Positions 13,301 to 25,300 of a stretch of 64,000 bases of DNA are shown here, piece by piece. The number at the start of each line of letters is the position of its first letter. Positions within the stretch are counted from its first letter, which is position 1. A model generated the notes under the pieces. It searched no databases and was not told where the DNA came from. It saw only the letters and a list, made by a program, of their open reading frames with translations. The DNA comes from Ischnura elegans (lineage: Eukaryota; Arthropoda; Insecta; Odonata; Coenagrionidae), in contig NC_060259.1 in assembly GCF_921293095.1 (NCBI RefSeq), positions 27,101,812-27,165,811 of the forward strand, given 5' to 3'. The position numbers and the translations under genes are program-made.

Positions 13301-16300
13301 CTACGATAATTAGAAAAGAATGTGTAAAAGTTGCCTTCTCTTTAGAACAAAAAATTTCATGGCACAGTCATATGTTTATGCTTCACCCTCTGCAGTATGT
13401 TCTGCATAAGACGTACGTGATAGCATCAGTTCCGAATTTCACCTCACACGAGTGGTTCCGTACTTTCCAATGTGGTTTGACTTCAAACTAGGGAGTGTTT
13501 TTTATGAGGGTTTAATAAAGTAAGGTTTCATTTTTTTTAAGTTTTATTTGACTTTTATCCATCTTCGGACCATCTCCCTTCCGAAAAAAAAGTGAGTACT
13601 TTAAAAGATGGACTGAAAATATTTGAATATGAAGAAAAGCATCCGGGATGGAAGCGCGTGAATATTGGAAAACGCCTCGGGCTGTCCGCTAGCACATGAC
13701 GGTAGGGGGTAGAGCGAGCTACCAGTGAAAACAAGAAGTGGGATGAAGCCGAGGCTCAGGTGGGTGTGCCGCTGACGATTAACACAACGTTGTTCACACT
13801 TTACACATTGCCTAAATTACATGAAAAATACATTTATTAGACAGGAACGTTACAAATAATGGACTATTTTTGGCCTATATGATCCATCTCAGAACCAAAC
13901 ACTGTGCCGGCGAAAGCGGTTGTTATAGGCATAACATGCACATGGCTCTCGTGAATACGTGTACTGGAAATGGCATTTCATGGATTTTTATATCTGAGAG
14001 AAATCCATAATAGCAGGGTAAATGCCGAGTGGAGAGCAAACATTTTTAGTTTTAGGTGGCGTGTTCCTTTAGGATATTTGAAAGAGATATTATTTGAATC
14101 AACAATATGGCCTAAGTGTCTCGATAAAGTACTAGTATTCCTGTAATTGGCTAAAATCTTCTTTGAATCCTCTAACAAATATCATAGTTACGCGTCAAAA
14201 TCCTGCGTTTACTGGGACATAGGCAACCTATCCAAACATTCCCATCAATCATCGAGCATCGATCGTTTTCCCGCATTCATCGTTTTTTTCGCCCATCCCT
14301 CTGAAAAACGATAGATCGAGGGAAATTTGGTTACTGTGCGGTAATAACAACGTGCGCAAAAAACAATCTCTCGGCAAGGAATTAAAAAAGGATTTCCGGT
14401 GTTGAGACGGAAGAAGGTCCTAAGAGCATTCGCATATTAAAGGTGGCCATGGTATTCGGCATCCGGGCAAGAGCGCGGTTGGGTTAGGCCATTAGTTGGC
14501 CCTGAATTTTCCAAACGTTGACGTCATAACAGTTATCACTTTTCATTGCTGCATTTACATTCACGGCGTATGTCGCGTACGTTAATTTTTAGTTAATATA
14601 CGGCCGGTGATTGTCCTATTGTTGACTTATAAACGGACCATGAATTTTACGACATTGAGACCGTGAAAACCTGAAAAAAAGTGAAAACTTGGAAAAAAAC
14701 CTTGAAAACCTGGAAAAAAACAGTGAATTTCATTATTTAGGTGGAGTGGGAACCCTGTATGATGGAAATCTTTCGGGCTGGAAATCAAATGTTTGATAGT
14801 TAGATCAGACGATTACTTTTCATTCATTCGGTTCAATATGCTTCTCGAAGCATTTGTTTGCACAATTTAAAAATTGGCTCATTTTACATTTCTTCACAGC
14901 ATAAGTTTATAGGTTTTCAAGGTACAACTGCCTTGTTATGACTATCCATTAAGCGAGGAATACCTGCGCGCGGTGCATTTCCAAAAAGTAGTCCCGACTT
15001 GTGTTATGTAATAATGAGCTTATTTCACATCCGATTTGGAAAATATTAGCATCACTGTGTTTGGCTTCTTTCCAAACTCAGTGTACGCTGTAGAGGGGCT
15101 CACCCTAAAGAACTAGGTATGCCTGAGAACACATCGAAAAAAATGACGTCAAGCCTTGAGAATATGCCCGACTGGTGTTTCAGCGCATCATTAATTTTGC
15201 TAATTTTAATAATTAATATCTCACTTAAAAAGTACCTCTCTATTCTCAGACTCGGAATCCAGCCTAAATGAGGTTTAAATTTTTTTTAAGATCACTTCCC
15301 AAAAACGTGCACATACTCTATTGAGAGATGTGTCAGCATCCCATGGGAGTGTTGCGCTACTAGTTTCTGCGTTACCGTAAGGATATTTAGCATTAAAAAG
15401 TCAATGTTAATTCATGGATATTTCAAATTATATGTTATTTGATGGTCTCATGTAGTCTCTCAAAATATGGGTTATGTGACATTTCACTCACTTCACTTGA
15501 CAAGTTTGCTCTGTGTTAAGTCTAATTGCCATGAACACCCTGTGCATAATCTTTGTAAAATCCAAATCAGTTAATTGATGCTTGTTATTTTTTACTTTCA
15601 GCTATTTCCAAGGACTTGTTTGAGCTTATAAAATGGATGATGGACCCAGATCCTGAAAAAAGACCTACTGTTGACATGATACTGCAGCATTCTCAAATTC
15701 GAAGAATTTTATTGAAAAGGAAAATCAACCAACTATTAGAAACTTTGGTAATTTTTTTAGAATGTTCTAATGTTGGATATACAGTTACTTAAATTTGAGC
15801 CATAACTTAGCATCACTGACACAAGAATTCTGTTTTCAACTGGTAAATGTTTGCACTTTTCAGCTGATAAATTTTCCCTGCAACTTTTAAGGGAATGGCC
15901 AAATTTTACCCTGGGGCAACATATCTTGCCATTTTGTATATTTCTATTTGTTCTATAAATGTACATATGCTTTACCAAATGTATCAAGTATCATAAGCCG
16001 TGCTATGACTTTTCATCCAATTTGAAGAATTCTTTTTTGGGAAAGTCATAAATGTACCTTGGACACCTATTAGGAAATACTATAATATATAGTTATTATT
16101 ATTATTATTATTATTATAGCTGTTAACTAAAGGCTTAAAATGAAAAATGCACAACCTTGGTGACTTTTCACTGGAAATTATTTATTGGTACGACGTGGTT
16201 CAATGCTGAGGTGCATTCTCAAGTACAGTGATATATCAGCTCGAAACTCATCGTACCAATAAATAAGTTGATGAGAATGTCTGCTCCTTTTGGATTGTCT

Positions 16301-19300
16301 GGTCCTTGTTTCAGGTAATTTTCTCATGCATTTGTGCAATTGTGCATTTAGTTGTAAACTGTAGGAGAGCTGAAGTAACAACCCAGAAATTTAATTTTTT
16401 TTAGCACCTGTACTGCTTGGTAGAACTCTCAGTAGAACTTGGTTGATATCTTGAGAAAAATCTCTGGATCATTCTCTTCGTAGAATGATAATCGATTTGT
16501 CGAGGAACAGGAAATCTGGTTTCCCTAACGGTAGTCAGTGTTGCCCTAATGACAGCGGGGTATTCTTACATACTTCCATTCCTATCCAAAAAAGGAGAAT
16601 CTTCTTTCTAGTATGCATACGAGTCGATGGTGATTCAACTCGATGGTAACACCAGATTCGTTGTCATATATCCGCGGCCTCATGCAGGTTGAATGGAGCC
16701 GGGAGAAGTTGCTTACGCGGCGCGCTGATCACCTTGACTCCGACTCACCATGTTTCTCGGCAGCTTTTAATAAAATTTGGTTGGCCCTTGAATAACGATT
16801 AGCTAAACTCTGTTAAGTGAAAAGGTTTAATCTTCAATAGAACTGGATTTCATCTGAAAAATTGTCAGTGCCTCTGGAGTTTGGCAATTTCGTCCGAGTT
16901 ATGGTGAAGGATAAGGTAGTTAGAGGTTATCAAGGGATGACTTAGCTCCAGGATCTGATACAAAAAGTGTCTGGTGATTGGATCAGAAGGGAAGCGAAAC
17001 ATTACGAGAAGACAAATCACCCAGCTTGCGAGTTGAAGGTCTTAGCGCTGCATTCGCGGAAGAAAGTAGTTGAAGAAGCGTTCCCCGGTAGATTCTATTG
17101 ACTCTTGTTAGACTCGTGGTAAACTTTCATGAGACTCTTCTTGTTGATGAGCATAAATTCGAAGGTTTGGATGAACCGTCATGAAAAAACTTTAAATCGA
17201 GCAAAATAATCTTGAGCGGGACAAATTTTTACGACCATAAATGTGGAAAAACGCAAAATGCGGAAACACTAAACACGGATAATTTTTACATTGTCCTAAT
17301 AAGGAGTGAATCGGGACCCCAAAAATTAAACGCTAAATGTGGAAAAACGTTAAATGCGAAGACGTTAAATCCGGATCCGACTGAATTTGGAATTGTGGAA
17401 AAAAGTAATTTATGCTCATTATTATTTTGGGATTTTTCATCAATTTCATGATTTATTTATAACCATTTCCTTAGGCTTCATTTTTGGCCCCTTTGGACGC
17501 TGTCCAGCAAATCGACTTGCTATCACTTGGCACTGATTCTCTCAATTCAACTCTAGAAATTATTTCAGTTTTTTATTCAGCATATTATGACTCCGACATC
17601 AATTTTTGCTTTAATTGGCAGTGTTAACAAAGGCCTTTGATAAAAATAACTAGCAAAGTTGTGGAGGATGTATGTTAGGAAAATGTATTTGGAAACAATA
17701 TCTATATATATAAATTTTTCCACTTAATGTATTATTATTACATTCCTTTCATAGTTTAAGACTAGTTTTTGCAAAGATTTCTTGTGAAATCACAAGATAA
17801 AGCCCAAAAACTAAAGGCAAATTAGTAAAAATAATAAATAAACAAAGTATCACGACTCTTGAAATAGTCAATAATTTCAAAAACTTTTTAACACATTCCA
17901 TGCGGCCGACAAAATCTTGGGTGTTCCGGGTGACGGAATTTTTTATTTTAATTTCCAATAGATTTCAGTCCGCCATGGCGAAACAATGTAAGTATGCAAC
18001 CGGCAATACACCAATACCCGCAAATTCTATTTTTCAAATTGCAACAAACCCTTTCTTATTCTAAAGTTCATTTCAATTTTAGTTGCTAACAATAAATAAT
18101 AATAAGTACTGGATATAATTTTGACAGTTAAACTGCATTATTTTGTGAAGTATTTTTAGCGTCCTGAATATCGAAAACAAAACAAATGATTTGAAACACT
18201 GCAATGGTCTATTGGGTTCTCTACAGCGAACTCACATTTTTTCCCGCACATTTGGCAATTCACAGTAGAGAGCCCGATTGGCTAGGTCCTTCCAAAGTAA
18301 TACTCCGAGGAAGCCTTAGCTAGGAAGCAATATAAGTCGATGAAGAAGAATACACATTTTTCTTCAATTTTTTTGATTCCATCAATTTGCTGTAAGCTTT
18401 CTCTGCATGACCAATACAATGCTTTTTTGAAAGTAAACCATTACTATTATACATTTTTAATGTTTTATTTTAGTTTAAAGTAAAATACATTGTTGTAAAA
18501 ATTTACCATTTACAAACCATGTTGTTTCAAATCATGTTCCCACGTATTTACTTCATAAGTTCCGTATGGTATTCGCATATGACTGTGTAGTTGGAGCCCC
18601 GCAACATTTCATATCGCCATCCGCTAGATGGTAATGATATAAGAAGCTTTCGAGGCAATCAAAGGTCGACTTTTGTCCTTCCCCAGGAGTGCCTAGGAAA
18701 TAATGCGGCTATATATCCTGTTCATTTTCAAAATTGTGTATTTAAGTATATGTTGGTCATTTTGGAAATTCCTGACTGGAGTAATAGAAAGTTATATTCT
18801 TCATTCATCTCAGTGAGTTGCAAAAATGAATCATTCACATGACGTGCTGTTGAGCGTGAAACTGAAAACATAGCGAATCTAATTATCGCTTCCCTCCTCC
18901 CTCTCAGTAATTTTTCAGCCTCCTTTGAGTACTTGAATATCATTCTTGGTTCAAATTTGCCGCTAAAGGATACCAAAACCACAAAGATACGGCAATTGCC
19001 ATCTATGCATAACTACTTTTGATTAAGAAAGACGATCACCGGAGTTGTGAACATAATCACGAAAGGTCTATAAAATCAGTGATAGTATTTGCCTTTCTTT
19101 TTTACTCTCCTTAAGCCGATGTCCCACGGTCAAATTTGCATCAAAATATTTGCATCAAAATTTGATGCAACTGACGCGCACCCTGTCCCACGGTCAAAAT
19201 TTTGTCCAACTGGCTTTTGGTCCTATCGTTTGTACAAATCACTGATTTGTACAAATGATAGGACAGGTTCTAAATTTTCATCCAATTGGATGAAACCAAC

Positions 19301-22300
19301 CAATCACAGGGCCTTTGACAAAAAACCATCGCCAAGCGCTGACACACAGCCCAAGTAGTTTAAACTTATTTATTGTCTGCATGAGTATTTTAATTAATAA
19401 TTATGTATATTATGAACACAAAAATAAACTTTGTTGTATTCCACACAGTATGCATTAAAAACCCAACCGGTTTCCACCTTTTAAGGTCGTTATCTTAATC
19501 GTAAACCTCTAGATAAGGACCTGAAAAGATCGAAACCGGTTGAGTTTTTTCATTAGTATTGTATGGAATACTAAAAGGTTTAGTTTTAAATTTATAATAT
19601 CACCATACCACGAAGTGAACTCACAAAACATTATTTCAAATATATTTATACGTTCGTGATCGTCTATTTCATCGCCTGGTGTGGCCCTAAAGGTAAATAC
19701 AGTAAACTCTTGATTTTACGAAGCAGGATTTTACGAAGTTTTCGATTATACGAAGTGATATTGCGGTCCCGGTGAAAAGCCTATGCTAAATACATGGCGC
19801 TATTCGATTATACGAAGTTTCGATTATACGAAATTTTTTGAATTTACGAACCTCGGCTCGGTCCCTAGGAGCAAATGGCATTCGTTTATACGAACTACGG
19901 CGAAAAATTTGTCAACAAAACTAGTTACGCCGGCGTAAGTAGCTAAAAAATCAGCGCTTCCAACTGTGGTCCATCAAAAGTGCGAAATCGTAAATGATAA
20001 TGCAACTTTGGAGAGAAATGGGTCGCCAAAAACCTCACTGTGGGAATTTTGGGGGAGTAGGAGTTCAGTTAAAATATCGCGGCTGACATTATGCCCCTAT
20101 TTACGTGCCTGTTCGTAAACATAGCATCGACAATAATTCGTAGTTTAACATGTCAGGAAGGTCGCGCGGAGTATTTCGTACACCCGTAATTAACCCTTTG
20201 CACTGCTGTGAACGTACTTCGAAGACTACTTGACTACTTTTCGCCGAAGCACTTCGAAGGGTCCCTAATCCGGGACCCTTTCCTCGACGAGCTCACCCTC
20301 GCTGGCCCCTGAAACTGGGCTATTTTTTAATGCATTACCTGACGCAACCCTGGGTTTCAAAGGGCAAAGGTGCCATGGGGGGAAAAAGAGTAAAGTGCGT
20401 GTTACTGTGGGGCTGTGCGTCAACCAAACGGGCACGGACAAAATAAGCCCGTTGTCATTGGGAAATTTGAAAGGCCACGGTGCTTAAAACATGTAAAATT
20501 GGAAGCCCTCCCCGTTTTTTACCATGCAAATAAAAACAGCTGGATGACCCGAGAAATTTTACAGCAAACGGTTATACGTCTACAGAGAAAAATTGCTGGA
20601 GAGAACAGCAAAATTTTTTTAATAATGGATAATGCCACCGTTCATAAATACGTGGAAGATCTAAAATTGGCTAATGTTCGAGTCCTCTTTTTACCCCCGA
20701 ACTCGACTAGCAAGTCCCAGCCCTTGGACCAAGGCATTATCCAGGATTTTAAAGTCCTATACCGGAAGAAGCTTGAGCGGTATTACTTGCGATGGATCGG
20801 TATGTATACATTCATCTATTTTGCTCATGTGCGTTTGGATATCGATTTAGATATTTTTATTCATGATTATCATTCTTTCAAATCTATTTGCTACTTTTAT
20901 AAATGGGAACAGAAATTAATAACATCCCGAAATGGACGTTGATACATGCAATCCGCGCCATAATATCTTTTCGTGTATATATTGGCCTTTGTGAATGAAC
21001 AACTTAAATATCTTAAGTACTGGGCTCTATTTACCGCCAATTTATATTTCAGGCTTCTCGTAATGAAGACGCACTTCCAAGTCTAACCATGAACTTTCTT
21101 CTCACGCGCTTCCCCGTTCTCCCATGCTGGGGTTCTGTCTTTCCAAAGCCGTCCCTTCCCTCCTGCCGCCTTTGGCTGATCTTGCTGACACCCACCTTAC
21201 GCATCCCAAACCCCTCCTTCCCCAGCATTTCCCATTCACTCCCTCCCTAAGGAGACTGAGCTTGTGTGCGTCGCAAAAAAATACGGCCCCCAAAAGTAGA
21301 CTGAGGCAGAGCTGAAGGCCATTTCCCCACCCTTCTTTGTCCTACCCCCTTCACCAGTCCTTGTGCTGACCACACTTCTTCCCTCAGGCAATCCCCATCC
21401 CACTCTTATTCACCCCACCCACTGGGAACATTCCCCGATTGTGGAGAAGGGCATGGTTCATCTTTACCTGCAACGGGGTGAAGTTATTAACCGGAGAGAG
21501 GCGGAAGAAGTATCTTCCACTATCGGGAAAATGGTGCCGCGCTTATAATTGTCTCTCTTCTTCTCAGCTGACTTTTCAATTGAAAATAATTTCTTTGCTC
21601 TTTCCACACTATATTTATTTACGATTATGGCGCGACTATTTTTTAGTGCTAAAACTAAGAAAATCTTTTCTCTATATCAATGATCCTTTGCCTAACTTTC
21701 AATACGGCGGAGAAAGGAACACGAAAACTAAATGAGGTGACGGTACAGGTTTTTGCGTGTCATTTTTTGGGAATTCACGCTAGCGAACCAATACTTAACC
21801 ACGTTGAGAAATGATAAAACGTCTCTTGTAGGAAAACAATCAATGTGGATAATAACGTTTCTATCTATATTTCTCCGATACTGTAAGATGTTTCTCCTGT
21901 CGTTTTCCGGTTGGAACCTTGCTCCTGTCGGCATAAAAGGAGAGAAACATACTATATGAACAGGTCACCTCACACCCGGTATGAAGAATACAGTCCTGAT
22001 GAAGAATTAAGTCTTTTATGGCAACGTCTGCGAAGATGATGGAACACAGTAGTCGGACGGAGAACTCAAACAGAATTTACTTCAAATATTTGCCAGAAGA
22101 TAATCACATCCTACGTTATTTATGATCGTAATTGAATCTCAGTGAAAATAGAGCACATTCTGCTGAAAATACGAAGTAACTCGAAATATTAACTTACGAA
22201 GGTTATTTTGGAAACGGGCTAAGACCCTTGTTTTTCTTTTTTTCTCGTCACTGAGCGATAGAGGGCGACATAAATGGCGGTTAGGCCGGCTGCCGCTAAA

Positions 22301-25300
22301 ATTCCGTGGGTGTCAGAAACAAATATCTATCTTTTGCATACTTAATAGTAGCTATTGGCTCCTAACCACAAATTTATTACTGTTAATTCTTATAATAAAC
22401 ATTGCAATTCATTATTTGATTACGTTTTCTAAACTGGTCGGGAATTTCTTTAGCGATCGTTGATGTTGAAGTATGAACAAGAAATGGGAATTTTATGGTG
22501 GTATAATTATTTAACGATTTTTCACATCATAAATCGATAGCAAAAAGCCTTTTCTATGAATTATACCGAGAATAACCACCGAAAACATTTAAATAAGACC
22601 ACTAAAGACAAAAAAAAACGGCGGAAGAAACAAAAGCGAACATTTTTTTCGTGACTTATGAAAAAGGTTTGAATTTACGAAACTCGATTTTACGAAGTGC
22701 CAATTTTCCGGTCCCACTGACTTCGTAAAATCAAGAGTTTACTGTATGAGCAAAAATTTGTCTTAGTGATAGGCGATGGAAGCTCTCAACTAGGAAATCC
22801 GTAATAATTAGTTGATCTTTAATAGAAAGGAAGCGATCTTTAGAATCACTATACCAGGAGGGATGTTTTGGAAATAATAAAAGATTTACTTAAGGTATCG
22901 AGGCCGAATTTTATACGCTTTGTGGACGGCATACAATGAGAGCGAGCAGCTGGAGAAATGACTAATATAAACTGACGATTGTACCTGTGGAACACTACAG
23001 CTGCCCGTTTCTATTACTATGATTATAGGATAAGGACCTTATTTTAGAAACTGCTAGATTAGGAGATAAAAATGTGATTGAAATGCACGCTTACAGCACT
23101 ATTCATAACATCTCCTCAACCACAATGTCCATCATTAATTAATAACATTTTCCTCGCGGGAATAAACTGCCTCACGTTTGCATCCTGGCGTTTTATTCTG
23201 CCCTCAACTTTGCTGATAAGGGACATGAGAATATCCTCACTTGTCGTCAATTATTATCGATAATATACGGGAACATCGGCAACCAACTCCTTCTCCAACA
23301 TGTTTAGCATGCTTATTCCAACGCTTTCATATCCCCTTTCCAGCCAAGGCCAAGTTCAGCATTCCTTCTGTTTTCTTTTTATCGCATCTTTAATGTTCAA
23401 GAGGCCTGTTCAGACAATTTCGCCTGCTAAAAAAGAAAGAATCCTCCACCTCCACAAGTTTCCTAATTGTTTACATAAATATCGTCTTTCGTCTGTTTTT
23501 GATCAAAATGAGATGCATCGTGGGACACCCCCAGTCCAGTTGTATCAAAATATTTGCATCAAAATATTTGGACAAACATTTTGATGCAAATTTGACCGTG
23601 GGACATCGGCTTTAGAGTAGAGACCTACCGATAGACGACTGTTCTACATCAAAGGCACAGCCATGACGAAATAGATCACTGACTTTTGCTGTAAATCGAA
23701 AGCATGCAAAATAGTTTTGTGCCTGCAAAGTTTGGTATTTTAATTGCCTTGCATTATTTTTGATTTTTGCCTCGAGTTTACTGCTTAAAAACCCATATTG
23801 ACCATTATAATTGAAGCATTTGGTAGTCCTCAGATTTGTACATTGTGTTGCTGGTGCACTTTCTTGATTGATTAGCACAAGGAGAAGGTATATTTGGTTA
23901 AGGACAATATTAATTGTAGGTATAGCTAAGGAATAAATATGGAACATTCTAAAGTGAAATGAATGCGGAAAACTTAGATTTTTCAGATTTTAATGAATTT
24001 TCATTGCTTATTTCCTCTCTTATTTTCCAAAAGTGACAGTTTATATGAAAGTTAACTTCCTCTTTCATTTGGAATGAAAAATTTCAAAAACAAAAGCTGT
24101 TTTCTAGCAGAAAGTAACCTGTAACTTATGGTACCTCTCACTCACATTCACCAAATGTCCGTTTTGTACGCAAAATACCAATATTTTTAAAAATTCGATA
24201 TCATTTTAAAATTTGATACGTATGACACTTTAGGCATGTATCCAGGGCATTGAATGAAGTATGTCCTTATATCATTGATTTCGTGTTACAACTAAATAAG
24301 TAATGAATCTGTTTTGAAATTGAATATTGCTCTCTTTGGTATGAATTGTTGACAGGCTTCATCGGGGAAGTTATTCATGTCATTCCTTACATTCTTTGGA
24401 AAAGTTGGCTATGATATGTTGATGGCTGCTCTTGTGAAACTACGCCCAATGAACCAAGGCTGCCCTGCTCTTGTCCCTGATGCTCTGGATATTTTAGGTT
24501 TGTATTTATTTAGATCTTGAGTAGTGTCTCCTTGAAGGAGTAGTGCTAATTTACCAAGAAATATTTTGGATTTTAAATTATTCATTATTATGAAGAAAAC
24601 CCAAATCCAATGAAATAGAAAGTAGCCTGTAACCTATGGTTGGGTTGTACACTTCAATCTTCTAGGTAAATGTGATAAAAATTTAATTTTGGCCTTCTAT
24701 AAAATCCTTACCACTTTCAATGCTGCCTTATTGTATGTATAACTTTTGATGAACTGCCATTTTTATCAAATTTCAACTATAATTTTGATAATAATAATAA
24801 TTATTATTAGAGTATTCTAGCAATTAAGGTAGGTTTCCATGGAGTGCTTAAGAAGAATTCTGGGAGCCTCCCCTTACGTCATGCACTTCCCTCTTCAATG
24901 CACAATAAGACCTACTCCCTTTCAGTCTATCTAAAAATTCTATTCTTTTCCTTCCTCTCCCTTGTTTACCTAACATTTTTCCCTCTAACACTTTTCAACA
25001 TCCCCGCTAAGTACTCAATCAATCCATACCTTTTGTTTCCTCCGTATCTCATCTATAAGCTGTCTCTCCTCACCCACCATGTCCAGCACTTTGTTGTTCC
25101 TCCTGCTCTCCGTCCACTTCACCTTCTCAATTCTTTGCCATGCCCACATCTCAAATGACTTGAGTCTTATCTCATCCTCCTTCCTAAGTGTCCACGTTTC
25201 TGCACTGTAAAGCACTACACTCAGATTAGACTCTTCACTAACCTTTTCTTTACACTCTTACATAGCAAACCTCTCAGAAGCTCCTTTCTGTTCATGAACA

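Larger units (their letters stand above)
19700..22744 (+). mobile_element. Tigger/pogo transposon, 3045 bp, internally deleted (copy 1)
   Basis: Termini begin CAGTAAACTCTTGATTTTAC and are matched in inverse at the right end, with TA duplications at 19698-19699 and 22745-22746. The first 200 bp carry repeats of the word GATTTTACGAAGT or GATTATACGAAGT, which are likely transposase sites. The transposase is sense to Myt1 but lacks its N-terminal exon region and its last exon, compared with 30738-35352. The distal 1.7 kb is shared with that copy. Confidence 0.92.
19112..23614. mobile_element. DNA element with TAAGCCGATGTCCCACGG termini, interrupted by a Tigger element
   Basis: The left end TAAGCCGATGTCCCACGG, followed by TCAAATTTGCATCAA, is matched in inverse at the right end, differing by one A. 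Next to each end the word TTTGCATCAAA is repeated, and the left also has TTTGTACAAAT and CCAATTGGATG inverted words. Removing the Tigger at 19700-22744 leaves about 1.46 kb with no recognisable gene. A fragment of the same family lies at 8262-8540. The class is unknown to me. Confidence 0.7.

Noticed and set aside
19520-19545. A second hammerhead-like motif (CTGAAAAGATCGAAACCGG)
   Set aside because: It lacks a CUGANGA box and a helix II, so only the GAAACCGG part is shared.
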